Below are positions 25,726 to 34,875 of a DNA stretch of 64,000 nt, in pieces. How positions within the stretch are numbered: position 1 is the stretch's first letter; each line of letters begins with the position of its first letter. This DNA is from JAEDHM01 sp964368645. GTDB taxonomy: Bacteria; Bacillota; Clostridia; Christensenellales; CAG-1252. The DNA lies in the NCBI GenBank assembly GCA_964368645.1, contig CAYJBY010000008.1:1-64000 (forward strand), read 5' to 3'. Below the pieces are notes generated by a model that searched no databases, had not been told where the DNA came from, and saw only the letters and a list, made by a program, of their open reading frames with translations. The translations under genes were made by a program, and so were the position numbers.

Positions 25726-28014
25726 TTAGTTAAAAATCGAATTGAATTCTTGATAACCGATGAGTAATGGATCTATCCACCATTTATCATTGGAACGTGC
25801 TAAATTGGGAAGGCAATAATATTTTTCATCAAAATCATAGTTAAATTCAGATAGAACATTTATTTCGTGGTAAAAATTATCAAAGCCATCATTTTCCACA
25901 TCAACGCTTAATTGAAAAGTTATTGTTTTATACCCGTCCTTATTTTCGTTACCTCTGGTTAATCTCGCGACAAAAGGATAAATTGCATTAATTGTATTAT
26001 CTAATCCAGTTTCATTATTAAAACTACCTGTTTTAAGATATTCTAATACTTTTAACGAAAATCCAACAAATTTCTTTATATTACTTTCATCCAGTTTAAT
26101 CGTATTAGATAAATTAAAAGGAATTAAATTCACTACGTTCTTTCGGTCAATTATTTCGTATTTACCAAGTGCAGAGAAAAGAAAGCGTCCTGAATTTCCT
26201 AAGTCTTCGGATTCGTTTGTAGCATAACAACACTCATCGCAAACTTCCAAAAACCGTTTTATCAATGGAATGATTTCGTTATTACCAAGTTTGGGATCTT
26301 GCTTAATTTTTTCCGCTTCGACTCTTGCCGCACGCATAAAAGCACCGGAAATGCTTCTCTTATAATCTTCAACGATATCATCATCTAGGCACTTATCGCC
26401 GGAAACATAATCATATTCCAATTTTTCTTTTCCATAAGCATATACGCCTTTGTAAAAACATATTAATTGTTTCAATGATTCTCCCAGTGTGTACTTAATG
26501 TATTGCTTCTGTTTTTCAAAATCATTAGAATTATACGAATCTTTTAGTAGGCGAATTTTCGTTTGCAAATTACCGATATAAATTAAACTGAATTTCCTGT
26601 TCGATCCGTTAATATCCATTAACGAATTGAGAATTACGTTTGCTTTTGCCTCCGCCAACAGACCTGCACGTAATCTGGCGGTGATTCGCGTAGCACCGAA
26701 AAAATCATTCCTAATTGCTATATCTGGAGAGCTGCTGTCTATTAATTGCGTTGCTAAATTTTCCAGTTCTCTTTCCATATCCTTTATAGCGTAAAGACTA
26801 TAGGAAGGTCCAAATCTTTGACTGAGATTTTTTACAACAATTTTATAGAAGGCTTTGTTTTTTTCTATTAGCGATTGAAGTATTTGCGTTGGTCCCGCTT
26901 CAATCAAAAGCATAACGATTATGCTATCCCAGTTTTCATACATAATCCCATCCTTTTCAATCACAGACTCAAAAGCATGCGGGTAGTTCTTCTTATACTC
27001 TTCTCGCAGCATATCTTTAGCTTCGGATAAATAATCTAAACTTATCGCGTCAGATATTGCCAATGCAAGGTTTTTAACATATCTGTAGTTAATAGAGTAA
27101 ACATCACTAATTACCGATATCTCTGAAAGTTTTTTGACTGTGGTTTCGGCTGATGTTTTTATCACACCTACGATTTCGAAGAATAGTTCGTCTGGTCTTT
27201 TTCTAATTAGCTCCTTTGCAGATGCTTCCTTGATTGCAGATGAAAAATCATCGGAAACACAATATAAATTCCTTACAATATCAGCGCTAGGACTTACATA
27301 ACGCAATTTGTAACCGCCGTCAAAATTACTAATATCTTGAAGATAAAGAAATTCGCTGGTGTTTTCATCTTCGGAAAAATTACTAAGAACATAACACGCA
27401 CTTACATCTTTTTCTTCTAAGTACTCACATTTCCTCTTACGAAACACGTATTCGTTAATATTTGTATTCGCATTATCGTTAATGCGTATTAACTCGCGAG
27501 TTTTCAAAAAAGGTAAATGTTCTAAAAGCTCAACCAGAAGTAATTCGGCTTTCGCCAAGTCCAAGCCTGACTCCGATAGATATCTATCGCTTTTTCTCAT
27601 TCGAGTAATTATTTTATTGTGCTCTACAATGCTAAAATTACCATAGGTTGTTAAAGCATCCGGAATAAAACGCGTAAGCACTGAAGATTCTCCGTGCATA
27701 ATGTCAAATTGGATATCAAGCAAAACGAACTGTATCAATTCTAGGCTTATCGGATATTTTATATATACCTTTTGCATTGTATCAATAACGCGAAGAGAAT
27801 TGGCATTAGAATTAGCCAATAACATCTCCAAGCCATCCGAATTAAGCTGTTTTCGATATAAAGAATAAGAATAAAGAAACGTCAAAGTTAAAGCGTTATT
27901 ACATAACAACATCAAATTATTTACAGAGTTGAATGTGTTTTTCACAATGCCGCCCCTAATAAATTTCCTCATATTGAGGTCAGGTACTAATAATTTAAAA
28001 TCGTCGTTAGTCAT
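25726..28014 (-). CDS. Large uncharacterised protein of the TIR operon
   Basis: 762 residues with no signal peptide or clear membrane helix, largely helical, rich in Asn, Ser, Lys and Glu, matching the A+T-rich composition of the operon. I recognise no catalytic motif. Long helical stretches such as SYSLYAIKDMERELENLATQ suggest a repeat or scaffold architecture; the last 70 residues look more beta-rich (TITFQLSVDVENDG, WWIDPLLIGYQEF). The preferred ATG at 28014 follows GAGGGG by five bases and overlaps the ATPase gene by eight bases; an earlier ATG at 28026 lies before that site. The tight coupling to the ATPase suggests they form a complex, for example sensor or target-recognition with NTPase. 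Confidence 0.75.
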   Translation of the reverse strand: MTNDDFKLLVPDLNMRKFIRGGIVKNTFNSVNNLMLLCNNALTLTFLYSYSLYRKQLNSDGLEMLLANSNANSLRVIDTMQKVYIKYPISLELIQFVLLDIQFDIMHGESSVLTRFIPDALTTYGNFSIVEHNKIITRMRKSDRYLSESGLDLAKAELLLVELLEHLPFLKTRELIRINDNANTNINEYVFRKRKCEYLEEKDVSACYVLSNFSEDENTSEFLYLQDISNFDGGYKLRYVSPSADIVRNLYCVSDDFSSAIKEASAKELIRKRPDELFFEIVGVIKTSAETTVKKLSEISVISDVYSINYRYVKNLALAISDAISLDYLSEAKDMLREEYKKNYPHAFESVIEKDGIMYENWDSIIVMLLIEAGPTQILQSLIEKNKAFYKIVVKNLSQRFGPSYSLYAIKDMERELENLATQLIDSSSPDIAIRNDFFGATRITARLRAGLLAEAKANVILNSLMDINGSNRKFSLIYIGNLQTKIRLLKDSYNSNDFEKQKQYIKYTLGESLKQLICFYKGVYAYGKEKLEYDYVSGDKCLDDDIVEDYKRSISGAFMRAARVEAEKIKQDPKLGNNEIIPLIKRFLEVCDECCYATNESEDLGNSGRFLFSALGKYEIIDRKNVVNLIPFNLSNTIKLDESNIKKFVGFSLKVLEYLKTGSFNNETGLDNTINAIYPFVARLTRGNENKDGYKTITFQLSVDVENDGFDNFYHEINVLSEFNYDFDEKYYCLPNLARSNDKWWIDPLLIGYQEFNSIFN

Positions 28015-28933
28015 CGCACCCCTCATCGACTGCTATATTATTAACAATTTGCGCTAAAGTTTTCATTTTATCAAAAGCCATCTTTTCATCAGGTTTTTTC
28101 TCGTTATCCTTGATATTAAAAAGTAAGCCTTCTTTCCACATAAAACGTTCTACTCTAGGGATACCGAATCCACCTGTAATCATATCAGTAATGTAGCTAT
28201 TATGTCCCTTTAAGTTAAGTCGTTCAAAACCTAATCCTATTGCACAACTAGACGTTCCCGGGTAAATATCACCATCTATAGTCGCCTCTCCGATAGGTAC
28301 CGTATTCGGAACCACAACAATTTTTTTATTCGCATATAATTTATCGAATCTTTCAAAAAACCGTAGAGTGCCTTCCCTAAATTGGAGTGTTGGTCTAAGA
28401 CAGGTAATTATGATGTCGGACAAACGCAAACTCCATTGCGCGGAAAGCTGATCTCCGACTGCCGAGTCTAGGATCAAAGCCGAACAGCCTATTTTGGAGC
28501 AAATTGCCTGCAACTTTTCAAGAGTAAGACTAGAACCGCTATCATTATCGTAATTATTACTTCTGCCGGCATTGAATGCTTTGCCCTCTTTTGCCGGTAA
28601 AAGTCTTATACTTGCATTATCATAAAGCCCACAAGCGTTACCGATGTTGCAAAAATATTCTTTAAATAGTCCATTCTCATAATCTTCAAAAGTATTTCCT
28701 CTCGGTATGCCGCTTTGAATCAAACCCTGAACACAGCGTACATCGCTAACAAAATCCTGTGCTTTTGTTAAAAAAGTAATGCCGGCGCTGTCAATATCCA
28801 TATCAACAACTATTATTGGGTGTTTTGCATTAGCGTTAAGAACATTTTCACTAGCAAGTATAGGTAAAAGATTATATAAAAGTGTACTCCGACCTGAGCC
28901 GCCCTTATAGGAAAAAAATGATATTGTTTTCAT
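28007..28933 (-). CDS. MinD/ParA-like P-loop ATPase with KGGSGRST motif
   Basis: 308 residues of the SIMIBI class. The deviant Walker A is YKGGSGRST (residues 9-17): the signature Lys K10 is present, while the usual P-loop Lys is R15. The switch/Walker B-like block is IIVVDMDIDSAG near 40-51, and ALILDSAVGDQLSAQW near 155 is the second acidic element. SYKGGxGR versions are known in ParA-like ATPases linked to TIR and other conflict genes rather than in chromosome partitioning (family knowledge). There is no ParB or parS here. An AAGGAGA site precedes the ATG, 14 bases after the 716-residue gene. A dimerising regulatory NTPase for the system is the most likely role. Confidence 0.85.
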   Translation of the reverse strand: MKTISFFSYKGGSGRSTLLYNLLPILASENVLNANAKHPIIVVDMDIDSAGITFLTKAQDFVSDVRCVQGLIQSGIPRGNTFEDYENGLFKEYFCNIGNACGLYDNASIRLLPAKEGKAFNAGRSNNYDNDSGSSLTLEKLQAICSKIGCSALILDSAVGDQLSAQWSLRLSDIIITCLRPTLQFREGTLRFFERFDKLYANKKIVVVPNTVPIGEATIDGDIYPGTSSCAIGLGFERLNLKGHNSYITDMITGGFGIPRVERFMWKEGLLFNIKDNEKKPDEKMAFDKMKTLAQIVNNIAVDEGCDD

Positions 28934-28947
28934 AGTAGGCTTTCTCC

Positions 28948-31098
28948 TTAGTTATTTTTTGTATTACGCATTAACACATCACTGATGCCCTTTAATGCAT
29001 CTGTCTTTGAATACTCACTTTGATGATTAGATGTGTTTAGGAGCTGAGAGGCGTATTTTCCTAAACAATCCTGAATGTCTTCCTTAACATATTGTTTTAA
29101 GCGTTCAACACACTCAGCTTTATCCGCAATCGAAGAATTGTATCTTACTACCTTGTACAGAATGGGACTGATAATTGAGAAGAATGCTTCCCTCATTGCA
29201 GTTTGCATTTTCTCCTCCTCTTTCGTCAGCTTAACATTATCATTTACATCCGCAGTAAAGCAGTCCGTTACTTTAAGAAAAAGCTTTGTCAATATGCTAA
29301 CGCTGTTAGTAGAAATGTATTCACTGATAAATTCTGTAGTGGCATTCTCAAATTTTGATTCTTTACTGGAAAGTTTTTCATTTTCTGCTTTGAGTAATTC
29401 TATCTTTTTTTTCAGAATACCGATCTCTCCGTTTCCTTTATTTAGCTCGGAAAAATATTCCTTTTTTACCTCTTCAACGACCTTAACATTGGCTTTTTCA
29501 ACTTCAAAAAATCGTTTTTCATAGGTCTCGTAATAATCATAGAAACTCGTGATTGAGGTAGCATAATAGTAGTTGCTCGCACTGTAATATCCATCTGCCT
29601 CCCAGAACCACTCGTACTCTAATACCGTACCGCTCACAACTCTTTTTGCATAACGGTTTGCCATTACGGAATCCAAATATTTTATCATCTCGTATTGAGG
29701 ATATTTAATAAGATACTCGCCGATAATTGAATTGGTTTTCACAAGTAACGGGAACAGCGAGAAGACTTTTATTCTTTTCTTCCGCAACTCTTTGATACTG
29801 TCTCTTCTCAATGTAAATTTTTCGTTAAAGCCTAAAACATACTGTTCCACTATGTGTTCTTTATCATCATTTTTCAACTGGTTATAACACCGATAGGCTC
29901 TTTGATAAGCAAGCTGTATGGTTTCCAAAAAGTTATCGTACGTCGCTTGTGCTTGAGCTAGTTTCTGTTCACTTTCTACCGTCGCGGTACCGTCAGAAGA
30001 CACCGCCATTATTTCATCGTTAAGCATCTCATCGTATGCTCCGTTTATCAGGATATTAATAATGTAAACACTGTTAAATAAAGCATCGTTTGTAGAACTT
30101 TGATTGATAATATCTTCACTAACTGTAGTTGCAAGATCACTGTTAAAGAAACTTTCGGTAAACTTATCCTTTACCAGTTCCCAAACGCGAATCGCAACAT
30201 CGCGCAAATAACCTTCAAATTTACAATATGGCGATCCTGCAAGGAATGGCTCGCCATTATTGATTTGTTGGAACAACTTCGCTAGCTTTATTCCCTCTTC
30301 GCTATTTAAGTAGGCGTTTCTATCTGCTACGGTTTTGGCATCCTCAATAACAGCTATACCCTTTTCTTTTCTTCTCATATTTTCAAAAGTAAGGATATAG
30401 GCTTCGAACGTTTTATAGAAGTCGAGATAGACCTCTGAAACAGCAAAACAAAAATATAGAGACGGCTCCTCACACTTTGTTGTAAAATTCCAACCCTTAT
30501 TAAGCGCATTTTCTCCTGTGCTTTGTGAATTAGATATGTACGAATCACAAATGATATTTAAGCACTCTTTTATAATACTGACTGCCTGTGCATATCTTTG
30601 TTCACCAATATCGAAACAAACATCAGTTCTAATGCTTAAACGAAGGCAGCTGAGCATTGTTGACATAACCCAAGTAAGGCTATCCATATAGGGCATATTT
30701 ACATCGAATTTCGCATCATAAGGACTTGCATCGAAAACAAAACCTTCTGGTCTGATGACATTCTCGATTATATCGTCTAAAACAGATAAAATTATATTAT
30801 TAGTCTTCTCATCTATTTCAACACCACAACCGTCAATTAACGCCAAAAGGCACTGTAAACTGTGACATTGCGAAAGCACACCTACTGATGTAACGTCATC
30901 AGAAAGATAGAAGCCTTGCTTTCTAGCTTTACTCTTTGTCGTATCGTTATATTTTTTCAACAAAGCGGCTTTAATCTTATTTCCTATAATTTTCTTATCT
31001 TCGTACTCGTAAAAAATTCCTTGCTTTCCGACAATAATATCCTTCAGACCGACACTCAAATCCAACAATGATTGCTCGTCTAGTGAATTGCTACTCAT
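28948..31098 (-). CDS. Uncharacterised helical/coiled-coil protein of the TIR operon
   Basis: 716 residues, no signal peptide. The N-terminal third has helix pairs with short aromatic/Gly turns (DDVTSVGVLSQCHSLQCLLA near 70, YMDSLTWVMSTMLSCLRL near 140, KGWNFTTKCEEPSLYFCFAV near 205) that recall alpha/alpha-toroid folds of terpene-cyclase type; this resemblance is weak. Residues about 535-585 form a heptad-like coiled coil (EIGILKKKIELLKAENEKLS), followed by a helical tail. No catalytic motif seen. CAGGAGG precedes the ATG, which overlaps the TIR stop by four bases (ATGA). It may bridge the TIR effector and the ATPase; this is inference. Confidence 0.75.
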   Translation of the reverse strand: MSSNSLDEQSLLDLSVGLKDIIVGKQGIFYEYEDKKIIGNKIKAALLKKYNDTTKSKARKQGFYLSDDVTSVGVLSQCHSLQCLLALIDGCGVEIDEKTNNIILSVLDDIIENVIRPEGFVFDASPYDAKFDVNMPYMDSLTWVMSTMLSCLRLSIRTDVCFDIGEQRYAQAVSIIKECLNIICDSYISNSQSTGENALNKGWNFTTKCEEPSLYFCFAVSEVYLDFYKTFEAYILTFENMRRKEKGIAVIEDAKTVADRNAYLNSEEGIKLAKLFQQINNGEPFLAGSPYCKFEGYLRDVAIRVWELVKDKFTESFFNSDLATTVSEDIINQSSTNDALFNSVYIINILINGAYDEMLNDEIMAVSSDGTATVESEQKLAQAQATYDNFLETIQLAYQRAYRCYNQLKNDDKEHIVEQYVLGFNEKFTLRRDSIKELRKKRIKVFSLFPLLVKTNSIIGEYLIKYPQYEMIKYLDSVMANRYAKRVVSGTVLEYEWFWEADGYYSASNYYYATSITSFYDYYETYEKRFFEVEKANVKVVEEVKKEYFSELNKGNGEIGILKKKIELLKAENEKLSSKESKFENATTEFISEYISTNSVSILTKLFLKVTDCFTADVNDNVKLTKEEEKMQTAMREAFFSIISPILYKVVRYNSSIADKAECVERLKQYVKEDIQDCLGKYASQLLNTSNHQSEYSKTDALKGISDVLMRNTKNN

Positions 31099-32324
31099 TT
31101 TGTCCTCCTGTTTACCGTTAATTTAGATAATTCATCAAAGTTAACAGCTATTATAGGTCGATACCCTAAAATGCTATTTTTTTTAGTAAAACCGTTTTGG
31201 TAAATGCTACCCATTTGGGCGTGTACTGCCTTACGCATATGTTCATCTTGGCCATCGTTTGAAAGCCACCAATATGAAGGGCTCGGCTGAATATAAGGTA
31301 AACTTGTTGCCTTAAGCAATACTTTTTTCATTTCTTCCGCTTCCGTCAGACACATAAAACGTGGACTTACTTTTAGTGCTATGCTTGAATCAAAGGCAAT
31401 AGTAGAAAATGTTTTCAACCAATCGTCGAATGCCGTTGTATCTCCACACCCACAACCAAGTATTTTTTCTGATATAAAAAATAAAGTTTTTTCATCGGAA
31501 GTAAAAAACAACCAATTAATGGGAGCCATAGAATAGATACTATCGTTAAATTCAACATATCTTTCTCCGTTCCTGACAATTTTATTTGAATTCAAGAATA
31601 GATAAGGATCCAAATTCACCTTCATATCAAGATAAAAACCAAGTCGCAAAGCGTACAGTTCTCCAACCCTGGTAAGGATTTCGTTTTGAGCAAGCGCCTC
31701 TAGCATAATCTTTACATCATCTGTAGCAAAGCGATCCCTTGCTTTGTTATAAATTGTAGTCAAGGCACTTTGAGTATTTGCGGCATCACGAGGTATAAAT
31801 ATTTTTTCCGAGCGGAACATAGTTACTGCCAAAGAAACCGTTTCCAGAGGAAGTGTATTTTCTAGTGTTTTCGCATCCAAATCTCCTAATAAACTGTACG
31901 TTTCTCTAAGCATTTCGCCTGTTGTTTTACAGTCTATGGTAACCGCAGCATAAAAGAAATCCTTCGTCTCGTCAATTTCGTCTTCATCTTTCCCAGCTGT
32001 GCTTCTTAGCTTTTGACGGGTCCAAATACGCTCCAATTGCACCGGCTTACTTAAGAAAGAAGTAGCACTGTTATAAAAAATAACGCCCACACAATTGTTG
32101 TGTTCAATTACGCTTCTAGCTTGATGCGTCCAATCTTGTCCACACTCCATATTGACATCATACCAAAGATTAACACCCATATCAAGCAGACACTGAATAT
32201 CTTGATTAACTATTGCTGAATCGCAATGACAATAGCTAATAAAAATAAACGGTTTTTGCAATATCGTATCCTTTTCCCTTAAGTAGAACACAGCAAACTC
32301 CCATTTTTCTTTTAATTTTAACAT
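31095..32324 (-). CDS. TIR-domain protein with C-terminal DUF6273-like domain
   Basis: 409 residues from the ATG at 32324. The TIR domain (about 25-150) shows KPFIFISYCHCDSAIV, then LLDMGVNLWYDVNMECGQDW and FYNSATSFLSKPVQLERIW; the Glu of QLERIW (E98) occupies the place of the catalytic Glu of NAD-cleaving TIRs. A helical linker follows. Residues about 245-400 resemble DUF6273, a formylglycine-generating-enzyme/C-type-lectin-like fold: PINWLFF, then ILGCGCGDTTAFDDWLKTF, CLTEAEEMKK, YWWLSNDG and GYRPIIAVNF in the family order. The start is uncertain: no site precedes ATG 32324, a TTG lies at 32330, and TTG 32261, preceded by AAGGGAAAAGG, would begin just before the TIR domain. First gene of the operon, probable NADase effector. 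The 175 bases upstream are A+T-rich without a clear promoter. Confidence 0.85.
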   Translation of the reverse strand: MLKLKEKWEFAVFYLREKDTILQKPFIFISYCHCDSAIVNQDIQCLLDMGVNLWYDVNMECGQDWTHQARSVIEHNNCVGVIFYNSATSFLSKPVQLERIWTRQKLRSTAGKDEDEIDETKDFFYAAVTIDCKTTGEMLRETYSLLGDLDAKTLENTLPLETVSLAVTMFRSEKIFIPRDAANTQSALTTIYNKARDRFATDDVKIMLEALAQNEILTRVGELYALRLGFYLDMKVNLDPYLFLNSNKIVRNGERYVEFNDSIYSMAPINWLFFTSDEKTLFFISEKILGCGCGDTTAFDDWLKTFSTIAFDSSIALKVSPRFMCLTEAEEMKKVLLKATSLPYIQPSPSYWWLSNDGQDEHMRKAVHAQMGSIYQNGFTKKNSILGYRPIIAVNFDELSKLTVNRRTK

Positions 32325-32505
32325 AATCAACGATATTTTGCAATGGATTAATTAAAAAACAATTAGTTACATCTATTTTCTATTCTAACTCTTAAATTTT
32401 GCTTTTTTCAGAACAACATTTTTCTAAATATTTTGTGTGTTTGTCGATTTATAACAAAAGTAAAAAAAGATTCAATATACTGAACGAAATAACGACTATT
32501 CTAAG

Positions 32506-33630
32506 CTACTCCGATAACAGCTTTTCCGTTAAGCGTGAGACCAGCTCGCCTGCGTGGGCGATACAATAGTCAACGGACGGATTGAGAGATATTAGGGAAT
32601 ACGCCGCGGTAACGCCGCACCTTAAAAGTTCCTCCTTAGGAACCGTGACCGAGCCTGCGAAAGCCACGCAAGCGATATTCCGCGCTTTCGCCTCCGAAGC
32701 TACCACCGCAGGGAGCTTGCCGAACAAAAGACTCTGACTGTCCAGTCTGCCCTCACCCGTGATGACGAGGTCTGCGCCTTGAAGCGCGTCCTTAAAACCG
32801 CAAAGCTCAAGCACGGTTTCCGCGCCGCGTTTCACCTCTGCGTTAAGATATGCGATTAAGCCGAAGCCCAAGCCGCCTGCCGCCCCTGCGCCGGGGATTG
32901 CCGAGCAGTCCTTACCGATATAATCGGCCGTTATCCTTGCAAAATTACGCAAGCCCTTATCCAAGGTTTGCACACCTTCCCCGTCCGCGCCTTTCTGCGG
33001 AGCGTAAACGTATGCCGCGCCCCGTTCTCCGAAAAGAGGATTATCCACGTCTGAAATCAGCGTAACCCTTATTCCCCTGACCTGCTCTGTCACCGCGCTG
33101 TCGTCCACTGACCTTACGGCAAGTAAATTACCGCCGTTAGGCTTCACGTCCTTGCCCTCTTCGTCCTTGAAACGGTAGCCTAACGCTGTCAGCAAGCCGA
33201 TACCGCCGTCCGTAGTCGCACTGCCGCCCACTCCTACGAAAAAGCGGCTTATGCCGCTGTCAAGCAATGCTTTCAGCAATAAACCGCTTCCGTAAGTGGA
33301 CGCGCCCAACGCGTCCATATCCTTTTTGTTAATTAACGCTATACCCGTCGCCAACGCCGTTTCGATAATACCGACGCCGTTGCGAACCGCCACCTTGGAG
33401 GTAATCCCACGTCCCAAGGCGTCCACCGTTTCAACTGCAATAATTTTCGCCTGTCCGTCCGCGGTCAAAGCCTCGAAAAAGCCGTCGCCGCCGTCCGCAA
33501 CAGGTATCGCCCTAACCTCTGTTAAGGGCGACAACTCGGAGAAGACAGTCTTGATATCAAAGCAAAGCTCTGCGCTGGTGCGACTGCCCTTAAATCCGTT
33601 AATCGCGATAACCGCCTTATTCGGCTTCAC
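32506..33630 (-). CDS. Glycerate kinase (GlxK/GarK family)
   Basis: 374 residues of the GarK/GlxK glycerate 2-kinase family, which phosphorylates D-glycerate, feeding it into glycolysis. Family landmarks are INGFKGSRTSAE at the N-terminus, VADGGDGFFEAL near 44, GVGGSATTDGGIG near 132, IPGAGAAGGLGFGL near 240 and ADLVITGEGRLDSQSLLFGK near 285. The start is a GTG that overlaps the M28 gene by 14 bases. It is the last gene of a five-gene leftward operon and the immediate right neighbour of the A+T-rich TIR operon. Confidence 0.93.
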   Translation of the reverse strand: MKPNKAVIAINGFKGSRTSAELCFDIKTVFSELSPLTEVRAIPVADGGDGFFEALTADGQAKIIAVETVDALGRGITSKVAVRNGVGIIETALATGIALINKKDMDALGASTYGSGLLLKALLDSGISRFFVGVGGSATTDGGIGLLTALGYRFKDEEGKDVKPNGGNLLAVRSVDDSAVTEQVRGIRVTLISDVDNPLFGERGAAYVYAPQKGADGEGVQTLDKGLRNFARITADYIGKDCSAIPGAGAAGGLGFGLIAYLNAEVKRGAETVLELCGFKDALQGADLVITGEGRLDSQSLLFGKLPAVVASEAKARNIACVAFAGSVTVPKEELLRCGVTAAYSLISLNPSVDYCIAHAGELVSRLTEKLLSE

Positions 33631-34864
33631 CGTCTAAAGCACCCTCGTCAAGCATACGGAGAGTTTCCGCCGCTACCGCAAAGGTATTGGCAAGGCAGTC
33701 CTTATCCAGCAGTGCAGGTACGTCGCGTCTTGTGTGGTAATAATTGGGTAAATCGTGGCTCATACAGGTCACGCCTGCCGCTCTTACGCCTGCCTGACTG
33801 AACGCCGCACAGTCCGTTGCGCCGAAGGGAACACTGCCCTTTTCGCAAGGCACTTTCATATTAGAGGAAGCCTTAAGATACAGCTCGGAAAGCTCTGCGT
33901 CCGTCTTGACCGTACCGTTCATATCCGCCATATTGACGTAATGGCAATCCGCGTCGTGAATAGTGTCAAAGCTGAGTATTAAGGTGTTCTTGTCGCAGTC
34001 CTTGGCGTGTGCCTCGCACCAAGCCTTGGAACCTCTTAATCCTGCCTCCTCCGCACCTGTCAGCACCACGCCGATTTCGGTGTTTTCCAGTTCGATACCG
34101 TTATCCTTTAACGCCTTAATCAGGGCTATACTCATAAAACAGCCCGTGAGGTCGTCGTTGGCTCCGTCAACCACGGCGTTCTCTCTCCAAAGCCAATAAA
34201 GCGCGATCCAAAAGGGAACGAAAGCTATCGCTACCCAAGCCGCCGTGTAAACGCCGCCCAAGCCTGCGATACTCTGTCCGAAGAAAACGCCCTTGCCCAC
34301 TATCATAACGGCAATAGCCACCGCCAAAAGGTACAAGGTACCCACTATGCTGATAAGGAAATGTCCGATAAAGCCCTTGCCGCCGAAGAGGTAATTAAAA
34401 CTCCATTCGCAAGCGGCGTCCATATGTCCGTTGAAATAAACGCGGCGCTTAATCTCGCCCTTGGGAGCCTTGGTAGCAAAGACGTTATGGGAGGTCTTTT
34501 GAGGAAACAGCTTATCCACAACAGGCTTGTACATAATGAACTCGCCTATCATAAATACAAAGCCCAAAACCACCAGTATAACCGCCAGTATCGGTACGAA
34601 AAACAAGCAAACGAAGCCTGCCAAAATCAGAGTTACGGTTATGTAAATCCAACCCATAAAGGCGTTGGGATTGAGTTTGAACGGCTCCACCGACACCTTT
34701 TCACAGCCCAGCTTTTTAAGCTCGTTGGCCATATATTCCGCCGCAGCCGCCTCGCCTTCGCTTCCTGCGTCGCGCTTGCCGCATTCTCCGCAGACCTTGG
34801 TGATACCGTCTATCATATAGTCCGCGCTCGCTTCCTTGTTGCTGATTATCTTGTCAAAATTCAT
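33617..34864 (-). CDS. M28-family metallopeptidase with inserted membrane helices
   Basis: 415 residues. The M28 di-zinc site is intact: VYFNGHMDAA, VVDGANDDLTG, VLTGAEEAGLRGSKAW, LSFDTIHDADCHYV, and the final NYYHTRRDVP. Two hydrophobic blocks interrupt the fold, one near residues 65-105 (WIYITVTLILAGFVCLFFVP) and another near 165-230 (LISIVGTLYLLAVAIAVMIV), so the enzyme is probably membrane-embedded, an unusual layout for M28. A longer frame starts at 34900, but the ATG at 34864 has an AGGCAGG site and follows the aldolase stop by 11 bases. The substrate is probably a peptide or amino-acyl amide; unproven. Confidence 0.87.
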   Translation of the reverse strand: MNFDKIISNKEASADYMIDGITKVCGECGKRDAGSEGEAAAAEYMANELKKLGCEKVSVEPFKLNPNAFMGWIYITVTLILAGFVCLFFVPILAVILVVLGFVFMIGEFIMYKPVVDKLFPQKTSHNVFATKAPKGEIKRRVYFNGHMDAACEWSFNYLFGGKGFIGHFLISIVGTLYLLAVAIAVMIVGKGVFFGQSIAGLGGVYTAAWVAIAFVPFWIALYWLWRENAVVDGANDDLTGCFMSIALIKALKDNGIELENTEIGVVLTGAEEAGLRGSKAWCEAHAKDCDKNTLILSFDTIHDADCHYVNMADMNGTVKTDAELSELYLKASSNMKVPCEKGSVPFGATDCAAFSQAGVRAAGVTCMSHDLPNYYHTRRDVPALLDKDCLANTFAVAAETLRMLDEGALDGEAE

Positions 34865-34875
34865 ATATACCTGCC

